From CALBPI01 sp038524795 (GTDB taxonomy: Bacteria; Pseudomonadota; Gammaproteobacteria; Steroidobacterales; Woeseiaceae): DNA of 64,000 nucleotides. Every line of letters begins with the position of its first letter. Within the stretch, counting starts at the first letter, position 1. The DNA lies in contig JBCBIJ010000003.1 of the NCBI GenBank assembly GCA_038524795.1, positions 186,001 through 250,000 of the forward strand. Direction: 5' to 3'. The notes under the pieces were generated by a model. That model searched no databases. It was not told where the DNA came from and saw only the letters and a list, made by a program, of their open reading frames with translations. The translations under genes and the position numbers were made by a program. Shown here in pieces: positions 43,219 to 50,815 of the stretch.

Positions 43219-43467
43219 CTAGCGCTGTGTACTCGAAGCCACCTCAAAGTCCGCCTCACCGCCCGGCCTACACAACCTCAGGCCACCCGTGTACGGCATT
43301 CCCATCACTCGGATCGCTGCCATGAATTCTCGACACGTCCGCTCGCTACCGTGCCGTACGGTCTGCCATCGATCGTACTTGCCGCCGTCGTGAAGTCGGA
43401 CCGTCCAGAGTGAATCGAGGGGGTCGCCGTTGGGTGACTCGGAGTAGCTGTCGGGCGGAACATCCAT
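43219..43467 (-). CDS. Conserved small protein (paralogue of 21855-22088)
   Basis: 82 residues. The core TVRLHDGGKYDRWQTVRHG, SERTCREFMAAIRVMGMP is shared with the copy behind the first Rhs gene, with mainly silent or conservative changes, which supports translation. The N-terminus (MDVPPDSYSESPNGDPLDSL) aligns only in PPD. No membrane segment or signal is present. It is encoded opposite to the immunity gene and ends about 175 bp after it. A small regulator or a host-takeover protein is possible, but nothing in the sequence decides. Confidence 0.55.
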   Translation of the reverse strand: MDVPPDSYSESPNGDPLDSLWTVRLHDGGKYDRWQTVRHGSERTCREFMAAIRVMGMPYTGGLRLCRPGGEADFEVASSTQR

Positions 43468-43975
43468 AGAACAACACTAGCGCAACGCAGGTGCGTTACC
43501 AGCGCCATGTCGGGCGGCTGCGCACGCGAAGTCGATTTGCTCCCCACCCCTAAAGTCGGTGTCCTGGTTGAGGTTTTTCTCAACCCTTCCCGCCTAGTCA
43601 ACCGTCCCGCCTTGGCATGTGTCGCGTCCCACAGCAGCTTCCTGTACGCATATTTCCGAACGTACAACGGAAAGGAGCGACGAAGATGCTAATCAAGACC
43701 GAACGCTTTGAGATTGAGTTCAAGCGACGACGCGGCGTCCTAGGCGCCCTCTACTTTCGAGGAGCACTCTACCTGCGACTCGGGAAGAGAGACTGGTGGT
43801 GGGAGTGGGGGAGCTGATTCCCGGCTGCCGGGCGGGCGGCGGGCCTTCGGGCCTGCTGCTCCCAGCCTGCCAGTTCGGCGACGATCGCCGACGATCGAAT
43901 AACGGCCACCTCCAGCAGAGACAACCGTCAGGATGTGCGGAATAACCTGTCCCCCCAGCAGAACCTACTCAGTAG
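43290..43975. repeat. Post-Rhs module, copy 2 (pairs with 21890-22560)
   Basis: Contains the minus-strand small-protein core, GTCAACCGTCCCGCC with GGCATGTGTCGCG (about 43600-43627), the intact RFEIE micro-ORF, a GCGGGCC-TTCG-GGCCTGC hairpin near 43850, and CGACGATCGCCGACGATC at 43879-43896. It is the better-preserved copy. Confidence 0.6.
43686..43817 (+). CDS. 43-residue micro-protein (RFEIE...RDWWWEWG)
   Basis: ATG 43686 with AAAGGAG nine bases upstream. It encodes MLIKTERFEIEFKRRRG, VLGALYFRGALYLRLGKRD and WWWEWGS. It is basic and aromatic, with four tryptophans at the end. A decayed relative follows the first Rhs gene at 22300, sharing RFEIE, LRLG and RD, so the frame was under selection in the past. 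A GC-rich UUCG hairpin follows within 40 bp and might terminate it. Proteins this small often regulate or bind membranes; the function is unknown. Confidence 0.5.
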   Translation: MLIKTERFEIEFKRRRGVLGALYFRGALYLRLGKRDWWWEWGS

Positions 43976-44169
43976 CCTAAAGGCTGCCTCCTGGGAATTT
44001 CCCCTCCCTCCAGCACTACATCCACGGTCACCAGCGCAAATCTTCCCGCGCCTCTCCGCTGACCTGTGGGCGCCCTCAGACCGGCCCGCGGCCCACCGAA
44101 TGAATAACTAGCACCTCCAGCACTACTACCCACATCTCGACGCCCCGTATCCCGACCCAGGAGTCCACC
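43818..44169. other. Intergenic with hairpin and repeated motifs
   Basis: About 350 bp. GCGGGCC TTCG GGCCTGC (near 43847-43864) is a UUCG-capped hairpin. CGACGATCGCCGACGATC at 43879 is a tandem repeat. The second 18-bp repeat is at 43907. No gene is seen. Confidence 0.4.
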
Positions 44170-44742
44170 ATGAGCACGACCAGACGCTGTCGGACGTGCC
44201 GCGAGGATCTACCTCTGGATTACGCCCACTTCGGACTCCGTGCGGAGTATGCGGACGGCTGGAACACCGAATGCCGCTGGTGCGCAGCGGCCAAGCAGCG
44301 GGCTCGACGCAAGCCGAGGAATCCAGAGAAGAGGGCCCACCAGAACGCTAAGCAGCGCGCCGCTCGTCGCTTGGCCGAGCTTGCTGATCTAAGGGCACTG
44401 GAGGCCCTCTGTGATGCCGCGACGGCTCGAGAGCCGGCTGGAGATATGCAGCCCCATGAGGCCGCCTCTGGGGCCGCCCTGATGCCGCAGGTGAGCGGGA
44501 GAACATACCTACCGGGCCGCATAGAAACTCTCGAGAGGGAGCTTGCAGCCCTCCCAGAATCGGCCGTACAGGCCGCCAAGGAGAGCCGCCGGCGGTTGGC
44601 CGCCGAAGCTGAGACATCGCGGCAGACCGCGGCCACCTGTCGGCCCTCTGCAGGTGCCTCTTCAGGTGCCCAGCGCCAGGCCCCGAATCCACTTCTGGAT
44701 GACCTTGAGGATTGGCAGCTAAACGAAAACCAAATCGAGTGA
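44170..44742 (+). CDS. Small protein with N-terminal Cys-knuckle, unknown
   Basis: 190 residues from ATG 44170, preceded by AGGAG. Residues 7-37 have two C-x2-C pairs (CRTC and CRWC) about 27 residues apart, a treble-clef or zinc-knuckle spacing, followed by a very basic stretch (KQRARRKPRNPEKRAHQNAK), which suggests nucleic-acid binding. The remainder is Ala/Glu-rich, partly coiled, and ends in an acidic LLDDLEDWQLNENQIE. It lies 140 bp before the helicase-like gene in the same direction, so a role in replication or regulation of the island is plausible but unproven. Confidence 0.6.
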   Translation: MSTTRRCRTCREDLPLDYAHFGLRAEYADGWNTECRWCAAAKQRARRKPRNPEKRAHQNAKQRAARRLAELADLRALEALCDAATAREPAGDMQPHEAASGAALMPQVSGRTYLPGRIETLERELAALPESAVQAAKESRRRLAAEAETSRQTAATCRPSAGASSGAQRQAPNPLLDDLEDWQLNENQIE

Positions 44743-44882
44743 CCCCGACCGGGCGTCAGCACCAACCTTCCGGGCCTCTTGGTCGAGCCCTCGTAAGCGT
44801 GAACGCCTGCCCCTTCGAGGGGGCGGGCGAGTAGCGCACGAAAACCGGCCGCCTTACGAATCGACCAACAGAGACACCGACA

Positions 44883-46886
44883 ATGGACAACACGACCACC
44901 GACAGGCTCGTCGAATTGATGACCGCCCGATGGTGCAGCCACGGCAATGAACCAAGCGCAGCCCTCCAGACTTCTTGGAGGCAAGCATTCAACGTCTTCG
45001 ACCAGAAGATCGAGGAGCATGGCACCAAGGACGCCTCACGCTGGCATGTATTGTCTCCGAAGACCGGCACCGGCAAGAGCGAGGGCCTCAAGGTCTACGC
45101 CGCCGCCAAGGCCGCCGACACAATGGACGCACCGGGCATCCTGATCGTGGTACGCATGACCGCGCAAGCAGATGAATTCGTCGCAGACATCCGCGAGATG
45201 GCGGGCGACAAGTACGCGGCCGTTGCAGCTCACTCTGCCCAGGACACCGCCCAGAAGGTAAGCGCGGACGAGCTGCGAGACTACTCGACACTCGTGATTA
45301 CCCACGCGGCCTTTTCAGGCAGCCCCCGGCGTAACGCCGAGCTCTGGGACCAATACATGTCCTACGGCAGCGGCCGGCGGAAGCTCGTGGTCATCGACGA
45401 GGCAATCCAAGTCCTCGACATCTCGCGAGTGCACAGCACCGCCCTCGCGAAGCTGGAAGGCAACGTTCCGCCTTACGCCCGCGAGCGCTGGCCTGAAGGT
45501 TGGAAGGCCATACAGAAGATGGCGGAACTTACCCGAACCATCGAAGCGCTTCCAGCACACCAGACGAGAGACTCACGGCTTGTTATCGACTCGGCACGGC
45601 GCCGAGAGATGCAGGAGTATGAGGCGGACTGGGGCGGCATCGAGCAGCTCGACGAGATTCGCAGGTACATGAAGAGCGGCGAGCACCGCTACATGCTCGG
45701 CAAGAAGGACGTGGACAAGGACGCCGAGCGTCGCCAGAAGGCGCGGTACGACGAACTGTTCCGCGACCTGATAGCTGTCTACAGCAACTTCACGCTGCAC
45801 TCGAAGTCTGGACGGCGGTGCAACCTTACGACCGCCCGAAAGCTGCTGCCAGACGACGGCCAGGGATGCGTCGTGATGGACGCCACGGCCGACACGAACC
45901 CGCTCTATGAGTGCATGGAACGCGACACGCTGAGCGTGCTCAAGCACCCGGCTATAAGCAGCCGGACCTACGAGAACACGACGCTCAAGACGAGCGTAGG
46001 CCACGCTGTCGGACGAAGCTCGCTTGTGAAACGCAGGACGGTCAAGCGCAGCGGCAAAGTCGAGCACCAGCCGCCAAAGCTGCTGTCCGTGGCGCCCAAG
46101 CTGTTCGACGCCCTCACGGCCGAACACAAACGACGAGCCAAGACTTCGTGCCCGATGGCGCGGGTACTTGTGGTCAGCTTCAAGGGCGCTGTAGAGCACC
46201 TTCACGGATTCGACACCCCGTTCGAATACGCTGTGGCCCATTACGGCGCACTGGACGGACTGAACGAGTGGCGCGATTTCGACACCGTCGTCATTGTCGG
46301 CCTCGACTACCGACACCCGGCCGACGCACCGGCCTCCGTGATGGCCCTGCAGGAAGAGCTACAGACCAACGCGTTCTTCGAAGACACCGCTGGTGCCAGG
46401 AGCTTCCGCGGACACGCAGACATCCGAAAGGCCATCGACCTTGGAGTTATCTCATCGTCCCTCATCCAAGCTGTGAACCGCATCCGCACGAGACGGGTAA
46501 TCGACACCGCCGGGAACTGCCCGGAGAGCTACGTCTACTTGCTGCTGCCCGATAACCAGCTCGGGGCCGCAGTACACCGCACCTTGCTGGATCAGATGCC
46601 GGGGATGCGGACCGAGAACTGGAAGCTCGACGCAGCCAAGCAGGCGAAGCGCAGCAAGCACGAGCAGGCAGTTATCGGCCTGGCGAAGTCAATGGAGCCT
46701 GGCGAGTCGTATTCGGCGGCCGAGGTACAAGAGCGCTTGGGCATCCCACGGACTACATGGGGCCGAATTGTGTCAAAGCTGAAGTCTGACACCGCGACCC
46801 TCGGGCAGGCGCTGGCTGAGCTTCAGGTGATCTATGAGGTGACCGGAAGCGGAAGGACACACAGAGCCTTTCTGCGCAGGCTGTAG
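44883..46886 (+). CDS. SF2-helicase-like replication/primase candidate with C-terminal HTH
   Basis: 667 residues. Walker A is PKTGTGKSEG near residue 60; Walker B is KLVVIDEAI near residue 168. Then come VMDATADTNPLY near 335, VLVVSFKGAVEHL near 435 and SSLIQAVNRIRTRRVID near 530, in the positions of SF2 motifs III-VI. The last ~60 residues carry a helix-turn-helix (YSAAEVQERLGIPRTTWGRI). The motifs are divergent, so it is called helicase-like only. In small integrative elements such proteins often unwind the element's own origin. The inverted repeats directly downstream support a replication reading. Confidence 0.65.
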   Translation: MDNTTTDRLVELMTARWCSHGNEPSAALQTSWRQAFNVFDQKIEEHGTKDASRWHVLSPKTGTGKSEGLKVYAAAKAADTMDAPGILIVVRMTAQADEFVADIREMAGDKYAAVAAHSAQDTAQKVSADELRDYSTLVITHAAFSGSPRRNAELWDQYMSYGSGRRKLVVIDEAIQVLDISRVHSTALAKLEGNVPPYARERWPEGWKAIQKMAELTRTIEALPAHQTRDSRLVIDSARRREMQEYEADWGGIEQLDEIRRYMKSGEHRYMLGKKDVDKDAERRQKARYDELFRDLIAVYSNFTLHSKSGRRCNLTTARKLLPDDGQGCVVMDATADTNPLYECMERDTLSVLKHPAISSRTYENTTLKTSVGHAVGRSSLVKRRTVKRSGKVEHQPPKLLSVAPKLFDALTAEHKRRAKTSCPMARVLVVSFKGAVEHLHGFDTPFEYAVAHYGALDGLNEWRDFDTVVIVGLDYRHPADAPASVMALQEELQTNAFFEDTAGARSFRGHADIRKAIDLGVISSSLIQAVNRIRTRRVIDTAGNCPESYVYLLLPDNQLGAAVHRTLLDQMPGMRTENWKLDAAKQAKRSKHEQAVIGLAKSMEPGESYSAAEVQERLGIPRTTWGRIVSKLKSDTATLGQALAELQVIYEVTGSGRTHRAFLRRL

Positions 46887-46894
46887 GGTCAGAA

Positions 46895-47017
46895 TTATGA
46901 CCCCCGCTTACCCTATAAAGTCTCTCTTCTTCTCGTCTCTGTATAGGGAATGTGGGGGTCATAAAGTTGGGCCTACTGGCCTGCTTGCACGGGGGAGGGG
47001 ACACCCACCCCCTCCCC
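46895..47017. repeat. Cluster of inverted repeats after the helicase-like gene (origin or terminator candidate)
   Basis: TTATGACCCCC (46895-46905) pairs with GGGGGTCATAA (46954-46964), and inside it CCCTATA (46911-46917) pairs with TATAGGG (46942-46948). The loop is a pyrimidine-rich TCTCTCTTCTTCTCGTCTCT. A second hairpin, GGGGAGGGG / CCCCTCCCC, lies at 46992-47017. Further small dyads (GCAAG CTCA CTTGC; CCTCC TTTAC GGAGG) occur up to 47150. The stem is longer than a terminator needs and no T-tract follows. Confidence 0.6.
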
Positions 47018-47200
47018 AGTCTAGTCAGGTTGCTCGTGGCTGATCTGCAAGCTCACTTGCAGCCCAGCTCCAGGCCGTCGCGCCGGCTCCATTGCGAGAT
47101 GACTTGCAGGACCGCCACAAACCCTCCTTTACGGAGGGAGGCGCCGCCCACAGAGCGCCGGCTGCTTGCCACTCCCAAGATTTGACATAGGAGCTAGCCC

Positions 47201-47563
47201 GTGGAGCCTTCGAGGCAACATCCCGATTCGCGACTTGCCTTCCTCTGGTTCTGCGAAGGCTGCCGGCGCTACCACGACGAAGAGATGTTCGAGAAGCCTG
47301 GTGACCCGCTATGCCTCTCTCAGCTCCGACGGCAAGAGCGAATCGCCGAAGGACTTGTGGAAGACACCAAGCACCGCACGAGGACCGGCAAGGCCGTCCC
47401 GAGGCCGGCGACCGGCAAAGCCCCGGCCGTTGCCCTTGAGGCATACAAGAAACGGCTGTTGGCTGAACTGAAGGCTGAGGGTGTCCCTGAATGGGAGGTG
47501 TGGGCGCGGGCACAGCCCGCCCTGGAAGCCAAGCGCGTGGAGCTGGCTTCGGGGCGGCCTTGA
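47201..47563 (+). CDS. Small protein with N-terminal Cys motif, unknown
   Basis: 120 residues from GTG 47201, with AGGAG seven bases upstream. Early residues have FCEGCRRYHDEEMF and then PLCLSQLRRQE, a Cys-Cys...Cys arrangement that may bind zinc. The rest is basic and helical (RTRTGKAVPRPATGKAPAVA, YKKRLLAELKAEGVPEWEVW). It recalls the C-x2-C start of the protein at 44170, so both may be nucleic-acid-binding accessory proteins of the island. It is the last gene before the tRNA, converging on it. Confidence 0.5.
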   Translation: MEPSRQHPDSRLAFLWFCEGCRRYHDEEMFEKPGDPLCLSQLRRQERIAEGLVEDTKHRTRTGKAVPRPATGKAPAVALEAYKKRLLAELKAEGVPEWEVWARAQPALEAKRVELASGRP

Positions 47564-47694
47564 TGGGCGTCCCTGCCCCGGCGGCCTTGCGCAAACACGC
47601 CCGGCGGCGCCGCCAAGGGGGCTACAGCAGCACGCTACAGAGGCCCGAGGCGGAGGCGCCGTAACGCTCTGATTGGTAAGGAAAAACAGAAATA

Positions 47695-47771
47695 TGGTGG
47701 TGATGGGTGGAATCGAACCACCGACCTACGGGTTATGAGTCCGTCGCTCTAACCGTCTGAGCTACATCACC
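47695..47771 (-). tRNA. tRNA-Met (anticodon CAU)
   Basis: A 77-base cloverleaf on the minus strand: acceptor GGTGATG pairs with CATCACC, D-stem GCTC/GAGC, anticodon loop CTCATAA, T-arm GGTGG-TTCGATT-CCACC, and an encoded CCA. The anticodon is CAU. The first acceptor pair is G-C, so it is not the initiator; elongator Met is likely, and a tRNA-Ile2 needing lysidine cannot be excluded. Its 3' end is the attachment site of the neighbouring island. Confidence 0.93.
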
Positions 47772-47896
47772 GTTGTTCTTGTTGGCCCCTGGGGCCCGCC
47801 CCGATTGGGGACCGCGAATTGTCGTTGCGAGCGTCGCTGGCTGTCAAGCCACCGACGCGCTAAACACTGCATTTACAGCGCCTGAGTCCGCTGCCA

Positions 47897-48175
47897 TCAG
47901 AGCACCGGCGGGCACGGCAGGCCGCCCGGGAAACGCCGGACCACGCGCGCATTGGTGTCGCGATTGAAGTAGGTGCACACCGTGGTGCCCATCGCGCGCG
48001 GACCATCGCTGCCTATGGTGTCGCCCGGGCCGCGAATGTACTGCTCGCTGAGCAATTCATAGAGGTCGCCGTCGCGTGCGAGATCATCGGGCGGGCTCGC
48101 GCAACCCGCGAGGACAGCGGCCACAAACAGAGCTATACATCGTCGGCGCAAAGCCGTACCCCGATCGCTAGACAT
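47897..48175 (-). CDS. Small lipoprotein, unknown
   Basis: 92 residues from ATG 48175, whose first codons overlap the end of ychF. The N-terminus RCIALFVAAVLAGC is a lipoprotein signal. The mature part contains LYELLSEQYIRGPGDTIG, VCTYFNRDTNARVVRRFPGG and a C-terminal CPPVL. Two Cys besides the lipid-bearing one could pair. It is the last gene of the prs-rplY-pth-ychF line. No family recognised. Confidence 0.65.
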   Translation of the reverse strand: MSSDRGTALRRRCIALFVAAVLAGCASPPDDLARDGDLYELLSEQYIRGPGDTIGSDGPRAMGTTVCTYFNRDTNARVVRRFPGGLPCPPVL

Positions 48176-49259
48176 TGAACCGGAAGTGCATGACGTCGCC
48201 TTCCTGAACGAGGTATTCCTTGCCCTCGAGCCGGAGCTTGCCGGCCTCCTTGGCGCCCTGCTCGCCCTGGTTGGCGATGTAGTCGTCGTAGCCGACAACC
48301 TCGGCGCGGATGAAGCCCTTCTCGAAATCGGTGTGGATCTCGCCCGCGGCCTGCGGCGCCGTGGCGCCGGCCGGGAACGTCCAGGCCCGCACTTCCTTGG
48401 GCCCGGCCGTGAAATAGGTGTTGAGCCCGAGCAGGTTGTAGCCCGCGCGGATCACGCGATTGAGGCCCGGCTCCTCGAAACCCAGGTCATCAAGGAAGGC
48501 TTGCTGATCTTCCTCGTCGAGCACAGCGATCTCGGCCTCGATGGCCGCGCAAACCGCCACAACACTCGCGCCCTCTTCCTCGGCCAATGCCGTTAGCTTG
48601 TCGAGGTAGGGATTGTTCTCGAACCCGTCCTCGTTGACGTTCGCGATGTACATGACGGGCTTGCCCGTTAAGAGCTGCAGGTCGCGGATTTCAGCGCGCT
48701 CGTTGTCATCACGCTCGAGCGTGCGCAGCGGATTGCCTTCGGCCAGGTAGTCGCGCACGCGCGTGAGCACGTCACGCCGGTACATGATCGCCTTGTCCAT
48801 CGCCTTGGCCATTTTGGTCGCGCGCGTCAGTGCGCGCTCGACCTGGTCGAGGTCGGCCAGCGTCAGCTCGGTGTTGATGGTCTCGGCATCATCGACGGGA
48901 TCGACCTTGCCTGCGACGTGCGTGACGTCGTCATTCTCGAAGCAACGCACCACATGCGCGATCGCATGCGTTTCGCGGATGTTGGCCAGGAACTGGTTGC
49001 CCAAGCCCTCGCCTTTCGACGCGCCGGCCACGAGACCCGCGATATCCACGAACTCCATGGTCGTCGGAATGACCTTGGCGGGATTGACGATGCCAGAAAG
49101 CGCATCGAGCCGAAGGTCCGGCACGGTCACGACACCCACGTTGGGCTCGATCGTGCAAAACGGGTAGTTCTCGGCCGGGATCTCGGCCGCGGTCAGCGCG
49201 TTGAACAGCGTGGACTTGCCAACGTTGGGCAGACCAACGATGCCGCATTTGATTCCCAC
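48168..49259 (-). CDS. ychF: Redox-regulated ATPase YchF
   Basis: 363 residues, the usual length. The N-terminus MGIKCGIVGLPNVGKSTLFN has the P-loop with NVGKS. The specificity motif is NVNE rather than NKxD, which marks the ATP-using Obg-like subgroup. A coiled hairpin in the middle (DLDQVERALTRATKMAKAMD) and a C-terminal TGS domain (VRAWTFPAGATAPQAAGEIH, FEKGFIRAEVV) are complete. YchF binds ribosomes and affects stress resistance. It lies 6 bp after pth on the same strand, as in many gammaproteobacteria. Confidence 0.95.
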   Translation of the reverse strand: MGIKCGIVGLPNVGKSTLFNALTAAEIPAENYPFCTIEPNVGVVTVPDLRLDALSGIVNPAKVIPTTMEFVDIAGLVAGASKGEGLGNQFLANIRETHAIAHVVRCFENDDVTHVAGKVDPVDDAETINTELTLADLDQVERALTRATKMAKAMDKAIMYRRDVLTRVRDYLAEGNPLRTLERDDNERAEIRDLQLLTGKPVMYIANVNEDGFENNPYLDKLTALAEEEGASVVAVCAAIEAEIAVLDEEDQQAFLDDLGFEEPGLNRVIRAGYNLLGLNTYFTAGPKEVRAWTFPAGATAPQAAGEIHTDFEKGFIRAEVVGYDDYIANQGEQGAKEAGKLRLEGKEYLVQEGDVMHFRFNV

Positions 49260-49265
49260 GGGGGC

Positions 49266-49910
49266 TTACTCCGATTCGTTGCTGTCGTCGCCCGCCTCGG
49301 TTTCGGCCGGCGGCTTGGGCGGTTTAGGCTTCTTGGGTTTGCGATTGATCTCGTTCATGACGACACCGGGCCCACGGCGCACCATCTTCGGCAAGGCTTT
49401 GATGGCGCGATCGATGGCCTCGTCGAGCTTGTCTTGCTCCTCCGCACCCGCACGGCGCAGCACGTGGCCGACCACGCGCTCCGACTGCCCGGGATGCCCA
49501 ATACCGATGCGCAAGCGGAAAAACTCAGGCCCGCAGTGGCTCACGATGTCGCGGAGACCGTTGTGGCCGCCGTGACCGCCTGCCTTCTTGAGGCGCAGCG
49601 TGCCGACAGGCAAGTCCAGCTCATCGTGCGCGACGAGCGTTTCCTCGATATCGAGCCGGTAGTAATCGAGCGTCGCGCGCAGCGGGCCGCCGGAGCGGTT
49701 CATGAAACTCATGGGCTTGATGAGCCAAAGCTCTTCGCCGCCTGTGCGGATACGCCCCACCTCGGCATCGAGGCGGCGCTGGTACTTCAGCGGCGCCTCA
49801 TGGCGCTCGGCGAGTTGGTCGACAAACCAGAAGCCAGCGTTGTGCCGCGTGTCGGCGTACTCCGCGCCCGGATTGCCGAGACCGGCGATAACACGGATGG
49901 TGTCGCCCAT
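49266..49910 (-). CDS. pth: Peptidyl-tRNA hydrolase
   Basis: 214 residues. GLGNPGAEYADTRHNAG near residue 10 holds the conserved Asn and catalytic His; HDELDLPVG near 93 has the catalytic Asp; and GGHGGHNGLRDI near 110 has the substrate-binding Asn. The enzyme releases peptides from prematurely dropped peptidyl-tRNA. The C-terminal ~30 residues are an added basic then acidic tail (RKPKKPKPPKPPAETEAGDD), not part of the usual fold. Confidence 0.95.
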   Translation of the reverse strand: MGDTIRVIAGLGNPGAEYADTRHNAGFWFVDQLAERHEAPLKYQRRLDAEVGRIRTGGEELWLIKPMSFMNRSGGPLRATLDYYRLDIEETLVAHDELDLPVGTLRLKKAGGHGGHNGLRDIVSHCGPEFFRLRIGIGHPGQSERVVGHVLRRAGAEEQDKLDEAIDRAIKALPKMVRRGPGVVMNEINRKPKKPKPPKPPAETEAGDDSNESE

Positions 49911-49952
49911 GATCGAGTGGCCGGCGCGGAGTGAACCGCGCCGGCACCCTTA

Positions 49953-50627
49953 TCAGTCTTCGGCAGCGTCGTCGGCTGCTTCGTCGCCGACGGTCGGCAC
50001 GTCCCCGGCTTCGGGGGCGCCTTCCTCGTCTTCTTCGACGACAGCACGCGACTTAACGATCTGCACGAGCGGCTTGTTGTCGGACTCTTCGCCGTGCGAG
50101 AGGTCGATAAGCTCAACGCCCTTGGGCAACTTGAGATCCGAAAGGTTGAGCAGGCCACCGATTTCGAGTTCGGCAACATCGATTTCGAGGTACTCGGGCA
50201 GGTCCTTCGGCAGGCACTGCACGTCAACTTCGTTGAGCATCTTGTTCAGGATGCCGCCCTGGGTCTTGACGCCTACGGCCGTCTCTTCGTTCAGGAAGTG
50301 GACGGGCACGCTCATGCGAATCGCTTCGCCGGCAACAATGCGCTGCAGGTCAATGTGCAGGATCTGCGGCTTGGCAGGGTGACGCTGGACGTCCTTGAGG
50401 ATCGTCTCCTGGTTTTTGTCACCGACCTTGATGTTGAGCACGCTCGAGTAGAACGACTCGTCCTCAAGGGCACGAATCAGCTTGTTATGCTGCAGCGAGA
50501 TAGCGCGCGGCGGACGGCCGGCACCATAGAGGATTGCGGGGACTTTCCCTTCGCGACGCAGGCGGCGGCTCGCACCTTTGCCCTGGTCTTCCCGGAGTTC
50601 CGCAACCAGATCGATCTTGTCAGCCAT
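49953..50627 (-). CDS. rplY: 50S ribosomal protein L25 (Ctc form)
   Basis: 224 residues, the long form with N-terminal L25 domain and C-terminal Ctc domain. The start MADKIDLVAELREDQGKGAS and RLRREGKVPAILYG are typical, followed by DLQRIVAGEAIRMSVPVHF and LPEYLEIDVAELEIGGLLNL. The protein binds 5S rRNA. The last ~25 residues are strongly acidic (EEDEEGAPEAGD). It sits between prs and pth in the standard order. Confidence 0.95.
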   Translation of the reverse strand: MADKIDLVAELREDQGKGASRRLRREGKVPAILYGAGRPPRAISLQHNKLIRALEDESFYSSVLNIKVGDKNQETILKDVQRHPAKPQILHIDLQRIVAGEAIRMSVPVHFLNEETAVGVKTQGGILNKMLNEVDVQCLPKDLPEYLEIDVAELEIGGLLNLSDLKLPKGVELIDLSHGEESDNKPLVQIVKSRAVVEEDEEGAPEAGDVPTVGDEAADDAAED

Positions 50628-50815
50628 GACAGTCTCCGGTTGAGTTGGGGTGTTGTTGAGCGACGCGGGTTGACGGGCTTGCGACCAGCCTGGCAGCCAC
50701 TATGTGCGTCGCGGGCGAGAAATATACGCCAGCGGGCAGGCTTGCAGCAAGGGAAATCGGCCAAAAACCGCCGTAAATCCTGGATTTCAGCTGTTTCTGG
50801 GCGCTTTGGTGGCCC

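Larger units (their letters stand above)
33557..47715. mobile_element. Proposed tRNA-Met integrative island (about 14.2 kb)
   Basis: Bounded by 21-bp direct repeats of the tRNA-Met 3' end. It carries a tyrosine integrase at the left end, two minus-strand genes (membrane/coiled-coil and HEPN-like), the complete Rhs gene with immunity gene, the post-Rhs module, two Cys-motif small proteins and an SF2-helicase-like gene with inverted repeats. There are no structural phage genes, conjugation genes or transposase. It could be a phage satellite-like or simple integrative element that needs a helper for transfer. Boundaries are seen; mobility is inferred. Confidence 0.7.

Noticed and set aside
16880..47715. 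A single large element covering both Rhs loci
   Set aside because: No attachment-like repeat or integrase was found left of 30083, and ordinary genes (LysR, HAD lipoprotein, EF-hand) lie between, so a common boundary could not be supported.
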